Positions 26,714 to 37,394 of a stretch of DNA of 64,000 nt are shown one piece after another. The notes beneath the pieces were generated by a model. That model ran no database searches. It was not told the origin of the DNA and worked only from the letters and a program-made list of their open reading frames with translations. The stretch is from Marinicella algicola. Its GTDB lineage: Bacteria; Pseudomonadota; Gammaproteobacteria; Xanthomonadales; Marinicellaceae. The stretch covers positions 2,172,501 through 2,236,500 of the forward strand of contig NZ_JAQOMR010000001.1 in assembly GCF_028401385.1 (NCBI RefSeq), written 5' to 3'. Made by a program: the position numbers and the translations under genes. Within the stretch, counting starts at the first letter, position 1. Each line of letters starts with the position of its first letter.

Positions 26714-27627
26714 AACATGTTCTCGTCAGCGGCGGCACGGGTCTCGCCGGCCGCTATATCGTGGAGGAGTGTCTTGCGGCGGGCCACAGGGTCACGGTCG
26801 CCGGTCGCAATCCGCCGCCAGACGGGATGTTTCCGCCTGCGGTCGGCTACAAACCGCTCGATCTGGCGACCGAACAGGTTTCAAGTGACCTGTTCGCCGG
26901 TATCAATGTCTTCCTCCATGCGGCCTTTTCCCACCTGCCCGGTCGGTATCGCGGCGGCGAGGGTGACGACCCGGACGGTTTTCTGAAACGGAATGTTGAT
27001 GGCAGCATTGCTCTATTTGAGGCCGCCCGGAAAGCCGGTGTCAAACACTGCGTCTTCCTGTCAAGCCGTGCGGTGTTTGACGGCTATCCTTCCGGAACGC
27101 CCCTGCCGGAGGCCCTGGAACCCAACCCGGCAAGCCTTTACGGCAAAGCCAAGCTCGAAACCGAAATGGCACTTGCCGCCTTGGCTGAACCCGGTTTCGT
27201 GACCGTCAGCCTGCGCGCCACGGGAATTTACGGGGACCTCTACCCCAATAAGTGGGAGACCCTGTTTAACCGCTATGTCGCGGGCGAGACGATCGAACCG
27301 AGAGCAGGCAGCGAACTCAACGGGCGCGACCTTGCTGGAGCGGTACTGGCCGTTATCCGCGCGCCGATCCCCAAGGTTTCCGGCAAGGCGCTTCACGTGA
27401 CGGATATTGTAGTCGACAACCACACCATTCTTGCGCCGCTGAAGGCCGCACTTGTCTCGCCCCATGCACTTCCGGCGCGCGCCGACCATGACACGGTCAA
27501 TGCGATGGCGACTGGCCGGCTCAACGCGCTTGGATGGCGCACGGGCGGCATGCCGCTTTTCAGCGCTTCGCTGCAAACCCTCGTCGAAGGTTTTCTGGCC
27601 AGACGGGCGCGCGGCGATCATTCATGA
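26710..27627 (+). CDS. sqdC: NAD-dependent epimerase/reductase of sulfolipid synthesis
   Basis: Third gene of sqdBDC; its role in SQDG synthesis is genetic, the reaction is not settled. The 305-residue frame begins MKHVLVSGGTGLAGRYIVEE, the SDR nucleotide loop, and carries VFLSSRAVFDGYPSG and SLYGKAKLE, the Tyr-x3-Lys catalytic pair of extended SDR enzymes. It starts inside the last codons of sqdD (ATGA overlap). Intact. Confidence 0.87.
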   Translation: MKHVLVSGGTGLAGRYIVEECLAAGHRVTVAGRNPPPDGMFPPAVGYKPLDLATEQVSSDLFAGINVFLHAAFSHLPGRYRGGEGDDPDGFLKRNVDGSIALFEAARKAGVKHCVFLSSRAVFDGYPSGTPLPEALEPNPASLYGKAKLETEMALAALAEPGFVTVSLRATGIYGDLYPNKWETLFNRYVAGETIEPRAGSELNGRDLAGAVLAVIRAPIPKVSGKALHVTDIVVDNHTILAPLKAALVSPHALPARADHDTVNAMATGRLNALGWRTGGMPLFSASLQTLVEGFLARRARGDHS

Positions 27628-27711
27628 AATTGATCTGGGCGCGGATCCATACTATCTGCAGCGTGCTATTGTGCCGCATCCCGAGATTTAAATGACCAAC
27701 AGGATCTAGAC

Positions 27712-28400
27712 ATGAGCCGCTTTGACCTCATCATTTTCGACTGCGACGGCGTTCTGGTCGATTCGGAAATTCTTGCCGCGCAGGTGGAATCGAAACTTCT
27801 GACCGAGGCGGGTTATCCCATCACCGCCGGCGAAATCGGCGAGCGGTTTTCCGGCATGACATGGCGCGACATCCTGCTTGCCGTCGAAAACGAAGCCGAA
27901 ATCCCTCTTCAGTCGACCCTGATCGAGCAGCACCATACGATTCTGGAGAGCCGCCTGAAGCGCGAACTGCAGCCGATTGCCGGCGTGCGGGAAGCCGTAG
28001 CCCAGCTTTCCGAACCGCGCTGTATCTGCTCCAACTCCACGGAAGAACGTATCAAAATGATGCTGACCAAGGTCGGCCTCATCGACGTTTTCGAACCGAA
28101 AATATTCTCCGCCGAAAGCCTCGGACCCGATCGGGCCAAACCGAAACCTGACGTGTTTCTCCATGGTGCCGAAAAGATGGGGCCCGGCCGGAAAACACTC
28201 TGGTTATCGAGGATTCGGTCCACGGCGTCACCGGTGCCACGGCGGCCGGCATGCGGGTTGTAGGCTTTACCGGCGCATCACATTCGACCCCGACCCATGC
28301 CGATCAATTGACCGAGGCCGGCGCCGAAACGGTCATCCACCGGATGGAGGACCTTCCGGCGGTCGCAACGGCCCTTCTGGAGTGGTCAGACTCCGTATAG
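27712..28400 (+). CDS. HAD-superfamily phosphatase (beta-phosphoglucomutase-like)
   Basis: Small HAD hydrolase of about 229 residues. Motif I is FDLIIFDCDGVLVDSE, motif II CICSNSTEERI, the conserved Lys in KPKPDVFLHGAEK and motif III/IV VIEDSVHGVTGATAAGM. The break is near 28185, after KMG, and one base restores the frame to the end at 28400. Cap domain of the C1 type. It follows sqdC by 84 bases on the same strand and may be in the operon, possibly as a sugar-phosphate or phosphatidate phosphatase, but the substrate is not known. Confidence 0.83.
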
Positions 28401-28443
28401 GCGGGCCACAGATGGAAGGGCCGGCAGCGGCCGGCCTCAGCAA

Positions 28444-28980
28444 TCACCTGTCGATACCGACCCTGACGCGCGTGTTTGAACCGGCTGTGGCCGGAACGGG
28501 CAGCCCATCGGCGCGGAACAGAAACTGGGTCGAGACCCCGTCTGCGGGCAGCTCGACTTCCTTGATGGTCACCTGGTCATAAAGGGCGACATCGCCGTCC
28601 ACGATCTCCACGCGCACAGGAACCTTGTAAACACCCGGCCGGGCCTTCGGGCCACCGACGAGGCGACCGGCAACGACAACCTGCAGCAACAGCTGTTCGC
28701 TGGTTGCCGATACGGTGCAACTGCGTGAATAGTCGGACAGCGAGACCTGATAGGCGAGATTTTCAGCCGAATCCGAACCGGCCGGCGAATAAATCCGCTT
28801 GTAAGTCTGGTCGTCGTCCAGCAGCACCTGCGGGCAGATGCGCGACAGCGCCGTCAGATTGACACCCGGGGTTACCGGCTGGGCCGGTACGACAGGTGCC
28901 TCCGGCGAACCCGTAGTACAGGCCGCAAGCCCGGCAAAAGCCAGAACAGCGGCCAGGCGGCAGGTTGTGCTAAATGACAC
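28444..28980 (-). CDS. Conserved lipoprotein of unknown function
   Basis: About 178 residues. Signal peptide with the lipobox VLAFAGLAACTTG, so it should be an outer- or inner-membrane lipoprotein. The mature part contains PQVLLDDDQTYKRIYSPAG, SDYSRSCTVSATSEQLLL, VGGPKARPGVYKVPVRVEI and ends in SNTRVRVGIDR. I recognise it as a type common in Rhizobiales but with no known role. Start chosen at GTG 28980, which places the signal peptide correctly; a TTG further upstream at 29016 is also open. Convergent with the HAD gene; a GC hairpin (GGCCGGC/GCCGGCC) lies between them near 28420-28440. Confidence 0.75.
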   Translation of the reverse strand: MSFSTTCRLAAVLAFAGLAACTTGSPEAPVVPAQPVTPGVNLTALSRICPQVLLDDDQTYKRIYSPAGSDSAENLAYQVSLSDYSRSCTVSATSEQLLLQVVVAGRLVGGPKARPGVYKVPVRVEIVDGDVALYDQVTIKEVELPADGVSTQFLFRADGLPVPATAGSNTRVRVGIDR

Positions 28981-29179
28981 GGCAAGTATTCCTTTCCTCT
29001 CTCCAGGGCTTTTCAAGCCCCGCAGCTTTGTTCTATATCAGCGCGAACGCAAGAATTCGATTGTCTGGCATGACCCGCAGGCACGAGCAACACCCGAAGC
29101 CTTTCCGACAACCGGAAAGGCCAAAGCGTGCCACAAGCTAGACATTTTACGGAACCTGGCAAGCACAAAGGGGCTTTGC

Positions 29180-30579
29180 GTGGACTATATTTCGACGCGG
29201 GGCGATGCTCCGACCCTCGGTTTCTCCGACGCACTTCTCGCGGGCCTCGCAACGGATGGCGGCCTCTACCTTCCGCGCGAGTGGCCGAGGATGTCCGCAG
29301 ACGATATCCGGGCATTGCGCGGCAAGTCCTATCAGCAGATCGCTTTTACCATCCTCAAGCCTTTCATCGGCGGCGAAATCCCCGACGATCGCCTGAAGGT
29401 CATGATCGACGAGGCCTATGCCACGTTCCGGCACGAAGCTGTAACGCCGCTGGTGCAGAGCGGCGCAAACCGCTTCACGCTTGAACTTTTCATGGCTCGA
29501 CACTCGCCTTCAAGGATGTCGCCATGCAGCTTCTGGCGCGGTTGATGGATTACGCGCTGAAGACCCGCGGCACGCGCGCCACCATCGTCGGCGCGACATC
29601 GGGTGACACCGGCGGAGCAGCGATCGACGCCTTTGCGGCAAGCACGCGCACCGACATTTTCATCCTGTTCCCGCACGGCAAGGTATCGCCCGTCCAGCAG
29701 CGGCAGATGACGACCCTCGGCGCACCCAATGTCCACGCAATCGCCATCGAAGGGCATTTCGACGACTGCCAGAACCTCGTCAAGGCGATGTTCGCCGACG
29801 CGCGCTTTCGCGACGAGGTCAGGCTTTCCGGTGTCAATTCCATCAACTGGGCACGCATCATGGCCCAGGTGGTCTACTATTTCACCGCTGCCGTTTCCCT
29901 CGGCGCCCCGGACCGCGAGATCGACTTCACGGTTCCAACCGGCAATTTCGGCGATATCTTCGCCGGTTATGTGGCACGGCAGATCGGCCTGCCAATCGGC
30001 CGGTTGGTCATCGCAACCAATGAGAACGACATTCTCGCGCGCACACTTGAGACCGGTCGCTACGAAATGCGCGGAGTCGAGGCGACGACATCGCCCTCGA
30101 TGGACATTCAGATATCCTCAAATTTTGAACGCCTTCTGTTCGAGGCGAGCGGGCGCGATGCCGGTTATATTCGCCGGGCCATGGCCGGGCTCAAACAATC
30201 CGGAGCCTTCGATATCGAAGAGGCGACGCTGAAACGCATTCAATGCGTGTTTGCGGCCGGTCGCACCGACCAGCAGGACGTCGCCGCAGAAATCGCGCAT
30301 ACGCTTGCCGAAACCGGTGCGCTGATCGACCCGCATACTGCCGTCGCGATGTCGGTGGCACGCGCCCATCAGTCGACTAATCCGATGGTCGTCCTGTCCA
30401 CGGCGCATCCGGCAAAATTCCCGGCCGCCGTAAAATCAGCGAGCGGTATTGACCCGGCGCTTCCGCCATGGCTTGCTGACCTGATGGACAAGGAGGAGCG
30501 TTTCAATGTCCTTCCACCTGAACTCGACAAGGTGGAAGCATTTATTCGCAACGGATTGAGCGCTGGAAGCCAACGATAG
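29180..30579 (+). CDS. thrC: Threonine synthase
   Basis: PLP enzyme converting O-phospho-L-homoserine to threonine. Starts at GTG 29180 (MDYISTRGDAPTLGFSDALL) with AAGGGG upstream. It shows DGGLYLPREWP, the PLP-lysine region LAFKDVAMQLLARL once repaired, GATSGDTGGAAIDAF and VPTGNFGDIFAGYVAR. One break near 29495: FTLELF continues into HGSTLAFKDV by adding one C. About 466 residues. thrB lies elsewhere in this window (40.8-41.7 kb), so the threonine genes are split. Followed 13 bases later by the M16 peptidase, probably one transcript. Confidence 0.95.
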
Positions 30580-30592
30580 GAAGCAGGATCGC

Positions 30593-31889
30593 ATGACAGT
30601 AGAGTACACCCGGCTTCCTCCGGGCTGACCGTCGTTACCCAGAACATGCCTCATATCGAGAGCGTGGCGATCGGGACCTGGATCAAGTCGGGATCACGCA
30701 ATGAGTTCCAGAACGAGCATGGCATTGCACACCTTCTGGAACACATGGCCTTCAAGGGAACCAAGCGTCGGACAGCGCGTCAGATCGCGGAAGAGATCGA
30801 AAATGTCGGCGGAGAGGTCAATGCCGCCACCTCGACCGAAACGACCTCTTATTACGCGCGAGTTCTGAAGGATCATCTGCCGCTTGCCGTTGATATTCTG
30901 GCCGATATCCTCACAAGTTCTGCCTTCGATGAAGAGGAACTCGCACGCGAGAAAAACGTCATCCTGCAGGAGATCGGCGCGGCCAGCGACATCCCTGATG
31001 ACGTGGTTTTCGACAATTTCGCAGGCGCTGCCTATCACGACCAGATGATTGGCCGGCCGATCCTCGGCACAGCGGAAACTGTGATGGGCTTCACGCCCGA
31101 CGATATCCGCGGCTACCTCGCCCGCAACTACACGACCGACCGGATTTACATCGTCGCGACCGGGGCCGTCGATCATGATACCTTCGCGCGTCTCGTAGCC
31201 GACCGGTTCGCTTCACTGCCGCAAAGCCGGCAACGCCGCCACTCGTGGAGGCCGCGAGTTATACTGGTGGCGAGGCCCGGGAAATGCGGACGCTCTCCGA
31301 TGCTCAGGTCATCCTCGGCTTCGAGGGTCCGGCATATCACGCTCAGGATTTCTACTGCTCGCAGATTCTCGCCAACATCCTGGGCGGAGGGATGTCGTCC
31401 AGGCTGTTTCAGGAAGTCCGCGAGATCCGCGGGTTGTGCTACTCTGTATACGCTTTCCATTGGGGCTTTTCAGACTCGGGTGTGTTCGCCGTTCATGCAG
31501 CGACCGGCGGCGACCAGCTGCCCGAGTTGGTGCCGGTGATCATCAATGAACTGCGCCGTGCCGCCGAAAACGTCGATCCCACCGAGATTGAGCGCGCCCG
31601 TGCCCAGATCCGTGCGCAGCTTCTCATGGGACAGGAGAGCGCCTCCGCACGCGCCGGACAGATCGCGCGTCAGGTCATGCTCTGGGGACGTCCGATTCCC
31701 AACGAGGAAATGATGATGCGGATCGAAAACATCACCCCACGCAGGCTGACAGACCTTGCAGGCCGCGCCTTCTATGATGCCACGCCAACCCTGTCTGCCG
31801 TCGGCCCCATTGAGCAGCTCGCACCTCTGGATGATATCGTTGAAAGTCTGTCATTCGTAGAGAACAAGGCAGCGAAGGCGAGCCTTTGA
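30593..31889 (+). CDS. M16 family zinc peptidase (mitochondrial processing peptidase-like)
   Basis: Bacterial relative of the mitochondrial processing peptidase beta subunit and PqqL-type peptidases. The inverted zinc motif is in HGIAHLLEHMAFKGT, with the further Glu in ENVGGEVNAATSTE. The second half has LANILGGGMSSRLFQEVRE. Two breaks: near 30610, where adding one C turns RLPPG-stop into RLPSGLTVVTQNM, and near 31230. About 432 residues when repaired. This gene after thrC is a common rhizobial arrangement. It is probably cytoplasmic, since no signal peptide is present. Confidence 0.9.
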
Positions 31890-31966
31890 TATTGTGATGC
31901 TGAAACACAAGCGCGGTTTGGATCACATTCCCGAGTTTGAGGGCTCAGTAGAGCGGGGACTGTCAG

Positions 31967-32569
31967 TTGTTCGCCTTTCTGCCCACGCCTAAAACACTCA
32001 GGCGACGCACGTTCGCACTCCGGTCAGGGGATTATCTGCTGCGCCTGCCGCGCGCATCGGATTTCCACGGTTGGCGGCAGTTGCGGATCAGAAGCCGCAC
32101 CTTCCTGCAGCCCTGGGAGCCGACCTGGAACACTGACGACCTGACCGAGCGCGCATTTCGCCAACGCATCGCCCGAATCAACCACGAGTTCGACAATGGC
32201 AGCAGCATCCAGCTGTTCATCTTTCTGAAGAAGAGCAACACCCTTGTCGGCGGCATCACGATCGGCATGATTCGCTATGGCGTCGCACGGGCGTGCATGC
32301 TTGGATACTGGATGGGAGAACCCTTTGCTGGCAAAGGCCACATGTTCGCCGCACTTCGAATCGTAATTCCATATATCTTTCAAGAGTTGAGGTTGCACCG
32401 CATTGAGGCCGCCTGTATCCCGTCAAACCAGCGTAGCGCTTCTCTTCTGCAAAAGGCCGGTTTCAGCAAGGAAGGGCATTTGCGGAAGTATCTTCTCATC
32501 AACGGCCAGTGGCACGATCACCACCTCTATGCCCTGCTGAACGATGATCATGGCGCCAAAGGGAATTGA
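31967..32569 (+). CDS. RimJ/RimL-type GNAT N-acetyltransferase
   Basis: 200 residues of the protein N-alpha-acetyltransferase type. FALRSGDYLLRLPRASDFHG begins the fold, FLQPWEPTW is typical of RimJ, NTLVGGITIGMIRYGVARAC then MLGYWMGEPFAGKGHMFAAL (acetyl-CoA loop) and RLHRIEAACIPSNQRSASLL follow. The only start in frame is TTG 31967; a better start might be hidden by an indel upstream. Its TGA overlaps the TTG of the next gene (TTGA), so translation is probably coupled. Substrate may be a ribosomal protein N-terminus, by family. Confidence 0.83.
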   Translation: MFAFLPTPKTLRRRTFALRSGDYLLRLPRASDFHGWRQLRIRSRTFLQPWEPTWNTDDLTERAFRQRIARINHEFDNGSSIQLFIFLKKSNTLVGGITIGMIRYGVARACMLGYWMGEPFAGKGHMFAALRIVIPYIFQELRLHRIEAACIPSNQRSASLLQKAGFSKEGHLRKYLLINGQWHDHHLYALLNDDHGAKGN

Positions 32570-35474
32570 AGACCACAGATGCGATTGTCCCCGAGTACCG
32601 ACGGTTCCCCGAAAACGCTTTCGCCTGGTTTGCGCTTGCAGTATTTTTCCTTTGCACGGCAGTTCAGGCTCTGGCGCTTGAACCGGTCGAGGTTTCGCGT
32701 GGCGATGTTGCAATCGATCTGACGAATCACGTCGAGCTATACCCCAATGAAGGCAGCGTGCTGCAGATCTCGACAGTTCCGGATTCCAATGGCATCCGTC
32801 GCAGGATCGAAGTGCGCTCCAGCAGTGAAGAACATCCGGGCGACTGGGCAGTCTTCTCGCTTGCCAACATTTCCGACGAGCAGCTTGAGCGGATGATTGT
32901 GGCGCCGCATTTTCGCCTGCCCGGCTCGGGCATGTTCTGGCCTGATCTCGACTCCTCACGCATTGAGGCGATAACCCCCTCCGAAGGCTTTGCGCTTACA
33001 AAGGCAAAAAATGATGACGCCGACGTGTTTTCGATCACGCTCAACCCTGGCGCCGTCATCACATTCGTCGCAGAGCTCAATTCGGCCGAACTGCCGCAGA
33101 TCTATCTCTGGCAACCTGAAGCCTACAAGGACACCGAGAATGCCTTCACGCTCTATCATGGCGTCGTCCTTGGCATTGCCGGTCTGCTCGCCGTATTCCT
33201 GAGCATTCTTTTTGTGGTGAAGGGCACATCCGTGCTTCCGGCAACCGCGATGTTAGCCTGGTCTGTGCTGCTATACGTCGCGATCGACTTCAGCTTTCTA
33301 AACCAGCTCATTCCACTGTCGCCGGGCGACCTCAGGATATGGCGTGCCAGTGCAGATGTTGCCGTCGCGTTCAGCCTCGTGGTCTTTTTGTTCACCTACC
33401 TTAATCTTGCGCGCTGGCACACCCAACTCGGCTATGCCGCAGCCGCCTGGGGCGTTCTGCTTATGACGCTTTTCGGCTTGGCACTGTTCGAGCCATCGGC
33501 CGCCGCCGGCATATCCCGCCTGTCTTTCGCGGCAACGGTTCTGGCCGGCGTCGTCCTGATTGTCTATCTGAGCTTCCGCCGCTACGACCGCGCGATCCTG
33601 CTGATGCCGGCCTGGGCGCTGATCCTCGCATGGCTGTTTGCCGCCTGGATGACCGTTTCGGGACGGGTCGACAATGACATTGTGGAACCCGCGCTTGTTG
33701 GCGGACTCGTTCTTATTGTGCTTTTGCTCGGCTTCACGGTCATCCAGCATTCCTTTGCAGGAGGTGCCTATCAGCCCGGGCTGTTTTCCGATCTCGAACG
33801 CCAGGCCCTGGCGTTCCTGGGAACCGAGGCCACCGTATGGGACTGGGATGTCGGCCGTGACCGGATTGTCACGGAGCCTGACTTCGCGCCAAAGCTTGGT
33901 TTGGCAGCCGGCGCGCTCAACGGCCCGGCCCGGACATGGCTGCAATATTTGCATCCCGGAGACAGGGACCGCTTCCGCTCGACACTGGACCTGTTTCTGG
34001 AGTGGCGCCGCGGTCGCATGAAGCTGGAGTTCCGCATCCGCGCCAATGACGGCCATTATCACTGGATGCTGATCCGTGCCCGACCGGTGCTCAGCACCGA
34101 TGGTGAGGTAATCCGTTGTGTCGGCACGCTGACAGACCAGACGGACCAGAAAGTCAGCACGCAACGGCTCCTGCAGGACGCCGTATCCGATAATCTGACA
34201 GGTCTGCCAAACCAGGCGATTCTCCTCGATCGGCTGCATTGCCTGATCGCCATGTCGAGAACCACATCAGACCTGAGGCCGACGTTGATTGTCGCTGACA
34301 TTGACCGGTTCACCGATATCAACGAAACGCTCGGCTTTGCAGCCGGCGACAATATACTGATCGCATTGACGCGCCGCATACAGCGGCTGTTGAAACCGGA
34401 AGATACGCTGACACGCCTCGCCGGAAACAGCTTTGCCATCATTCTTCAATCACAGACGGAGCCCGACGACGTCGCCGCCTTTGCCGACGCACTGGTGGCC
34501 GCGATTGATGTCCCGGTCACTTTTGAGCATCGCGATATCTCGCTGACCTCCTCGATCGGCATCGCCTCCTGGCACGACAGCCCCGAGTCCGCTGAAGCCT
34601 TGCTTGAGGATGCAAGGCTGGCAATGCTGCGCGCCAAACGCATGGGTGGCAACGCCGTTGAGACCTATCGACCGGCACTGAGAATGCTGGACGACGAACG
34701 CAAGCAGATGGAAGCCGATCTGGCGCGCGCAATCGATCGCAAGGAAATGTCGGTTCTTTACCGGCCGATCATGCGCACAGAAGGGCACAAGGTTGCCGGT
34801 TTCTCTTGTGTTCTAAACTGGAAACATCCCCAGCGCGGTGATATTTCGACCGGCGAGATCTTCGAGATCAGCCGCGAATCCGGGCATTCGGCCGAGTTGG
34901 TGATTTACACCGCCAAGCAGGCACTCGAAGATCTATCCGCCTGGCAGCAGACCCTTCCCAACGCTCGGCCATTCGTCTCAATCGAACTCAATTCGACTGA
35001 CATGCTGCGCACCAGCACGCTGATCGAGCTGGAGAACCTGGTGCGTCAGTCGGAAAACGCACCACGGCAGATCGTCTTCTCGATCCCCGAAGATGTCGTG
35101 CAAAGGCACCGGAACAGGCCAAGCTTGCGCTGCAATATCTGCGCACGATTGGTGCCGGCGTGACACTGTCCGGCTTCGGCAATGGCCATGGTTCACTGAC
35201 CCTGCTGAAGGGATTTCGCTTCGATGCGACCTATGTCGATAATGCGATCTTCAAGAATAACCAGGAAGTGCAGATCGACCTCGTTCAGGCCTTTGTCGGT
35301 CTTTCGTCGCGCCTTGGAACATCTGTCGGCGTGACAGATGTGAGCTCTGCGACCGATGCAAAGGCGCTCGACGAGGCCGGCTGCACCTATACCAGCGGGC
35401 CGCTTTACGGTGCGCCGGCGGCAGGCTCCGTGGCTCTGCGCCTGCTGCGGGAAGGACTGGCAACCGCCAGTTGA
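32566..35474 (+). CDS. Membrane receptor with degenerate PAS-GGDEF-EAL module
   Basis: About 969 residues when repaired. An N-terminal hydrophobic segment, a periplasmic domain of about 150 residues, then seven membrane helices (about residues 195-400), a PAS domain (GTEATVWDWDVGRDRIV), a GGDEF-like and an EAL-like domain. The GGDEF signature is replaced by LAGNSF, EAL by SCVLNW, and DDFGTG by SGFGNG, so key catalytic residues of both c-di-GMP domains are absent. It is probably a c-di-GMP binding or scaffold protein. One break near 35105. TTG start overlaps the GNAT stop. Confidence 0.8.
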
Positions 35475-35492
35475 TCCCGCAGGCAGCGCGCG

Positions 35493-36563
35493 TCAGTGCC
35501 TGTCAGGAGATTTGCTGCCCGACTGCCTGTTCAGCAGCGTGAACACGAAATCCAGCTTTGTGATGATCGCCGAAGACAGGACAAAGGGGTAGAAGTCCTT
35601 TTGCCCCATGGATTTGTGAATCGCGTTGATCGCGAGCGTCAGCGGCACCCAGGAATCGGCAAGCCGTTTGCCGCTTTCGCATTGATAGGGATCATCGAGT
35701 GGCTCCGGTTCGACATCATCAACCTTCAGCCCGAACGCGCGCGCCGTTTCCAGCGTGTCGACAATATGGAGTGCATGCGCAAAGCTTTCGGCGAAATCTT
35801 CCCACGGGTGGGTCGATGCGTAGGCGCTGACAAAATTCTCCTGCCAGCCGGCGGGTGGTCCGTTGTCGTAGTGGCGCTGCAGCGCGGCCTGATAGTCTTC
35901 TCGCTCATCGCCAAAAACGGCCCGGAATGTATCAAGCCGGCCACCGTCACGCACCAGCCGGTCCCAGATATAATGACCGACTTCGTGACGGAAATGGCCC
36001 AGCAATGTGCGATACGGCTCGTTCATCTGGTTGCGCGCAATCTCGCGCGTCACATCATCGGCTTCCGCAACCCTCAACGATATCGCACCGTTCTCGTGGC
36101 CAGTCATTGCCGGTTGGAGATAGCCGCTTTGATCAACCTTGTCTTCGAGGAAATCGAAGACAAGGCCGCCTTGGGGGTCTTCGGCCCGTGTCGGTGTATA
36201 GACGCCCCAGCGCAGCAGCGAATAAAAGAGGTGGCGTTCGGCCGCCACAATCCGGCGGAACCGGTTGAGCCCTGCTTCGGTTCCGGTGTCAGGGATCAGA
36301 TTGTTGTGCCGGCAGCAAGGACAGAACTCCTCCGCGCCACCTTCCGGCAAGAGCCAGTTGCAGACGCCAAAACTGGCGTTGGCGCAGAAGCGGAACGTGC
36401 GCTCGCTATCGTCAGCCTTGTGCCAGTTGACCTGATCGGTCGGCTTGAGAGCATAGATTGCGATAGTATCCGGGTCGAACCCGAGCCGGTGGCCACAGGC
36501 AACGCAGACCTCATTGTCGAAGTAGACAGTCTGGCCGCAATGGTCGCATTCGAAAATCTTCAT
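35493..36563 (-). CDS. Putative zinc-binding metallopeptidase (Peptidase_Mx type)
   Basis: 356 residues, cytoplasmic. The N-terminal zinc ribbon has CDHCG and CVACG, then CNWLLPEGG and CPCCRHNNL. The metallopeptidase motif is FRHEVGHYIWDRLV (HExxH), with a third ligand expected in AYASTHPWEDFAESFAH. This arrangement is that of the Pfam Peptidase_Mx family; proteolytic activity is assumed, not shown. Convergent with the GGDEF-EAL gene with 18 bases between. Intact. The plus strand opposite has a long false open frame. Confidence 0.82.
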   Translation of the reverse strand: MKIFECDHCGQTVYFDNEVCVACGHRLGFDPDTIAIYALKPTDQVNWHKADDSERTFRFCANASFGVCNWLLPEGGAEEFCPCCRHNNLIPDTGTEAGLNRFRRIVAAERHLFYSLLRWGVYTPTRAEDPQGGLVFDFLEDKVDQSGYLQPAMTGHENGAISLRVAEADDVTREIARNQMNEPYRTLLGHFRHEVGHYIWDRLVRDGGRLDTFRAVFGDEREDYQAALQRHYDNGPPAGWQENFVSAYASTHPWEDFAESFAHALHIVDTLETARAFGLKVDDVEPEPLDDPYQCESGKRLADSWVPLTLAINAIHKSMGQKDFYPFVLSSAIITKLDFVFTLLNRQSGSKSPDRH

Positions 36564-36637
36564 GGCTGCCTCGCGATTGCGGCCGCCCCGATGGGAGACC
36601 GTCAGCTTCCTATAAACGGAAATGGCGCGGAATTGTT

Positions 36638-37255
36638 TCAGGCGTGCCCGACATTGGAAGAAAGCGATGATGGACGAACACCCATGGAAAAGAGCGCGCG
36701 CTCATACTTGCTGTCGAGATCACGATCGAACAGCAATTCCTCGATCGCCGGACAGGTCAGCCAGTCATTATTGGCGATCTCGCTCTCAAGCTGGCCCGGT
36801 GCCCACCCTGCATAACCGAGCAACAATGTGGCTTTTCCCGGCCCGTTGCCGGATGCAACAGAACGCAACACATCCAGTGTGCCCGTCATAAACAGATCAT
36901 CGGTGATAGGAATGCTTCCGTCGCCGGCGTAATCGTCCGAATGCAGGACAAAGCCACGACCAGGCTCGACTGGCCCGCCGCAAAGGACCGGAAAACCGCC
37001 GATCTCCGGGGCGGTGAAATCCGGCTGGTCTTCATCCACGATTTTGAGCTGCTCCAGCACCTCGGGAAAGGTGACCGACTGGGCACGATTGATAACGAAC
37101 CCCATCGCCCCCTCATCGGAATGGGCACAGATATAGATCACGCTGCGCTCAAAATCGCTTTCTGCAAGTTGTGGCATCGCGATCAGAAACTGGCCATCGA
37201 ATGGGCCGCGCTCACGCTCCGTTATCAGGTTCTCAAACAAGTCGGCCTCCAGCAA
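36638..37255 (-). CDS. YqgE/AlgH family protein (UPF0301)
   Basis: 205 residues. [57 protein letters not shown] and [19 protein letters not shown] are the family's four conserved blocks. Function is unclear; AlgH in Pseudomonas affects alginate control. The open frame begins at TTG 37255; the true start may be a few codons further in. It precedes the zinc peptidase on the same strand by 74 bases. Intact. Confidence 0.9.
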   Translation of the reverse strand: MLEADLFENLITERERGPFDGQFLIAMPQLAESDFERSVIYICAHSDEGAMGFVINRAQSVTFPEVLEQLKIVDEDQPDFTAPEIGGFPVLCGGPVEPGRGFVLHSDDYAGDGSIPITDDLFMTGTLDVLRSVASGNGPGKATLLLGYAGWAPGQLESEIANNDWLTCPAIEELLFDRDLDSKYERALFSMGVRPSSLSSNVGHA

Positions 37256-37394
37256 AGTGTTTGCGCCGCTTACAAAAAATGATCGTAGGCCTTACCCGGG
37301 CATGAGGCAAGGTCACGCAATGTTCAATTCAAATTGTCCGAAAACGGCATGAACTACATAGCGGCGCGCACGCGTCTGGGTTAAATGTCTGGCC

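Noticed and set aside
35496..36815. A 439-residue plus-strand open frame
   Set aside because: It is opposite the zinc peptidase and AlgH genes, which have clear motifs; the plus-strand protein has none.
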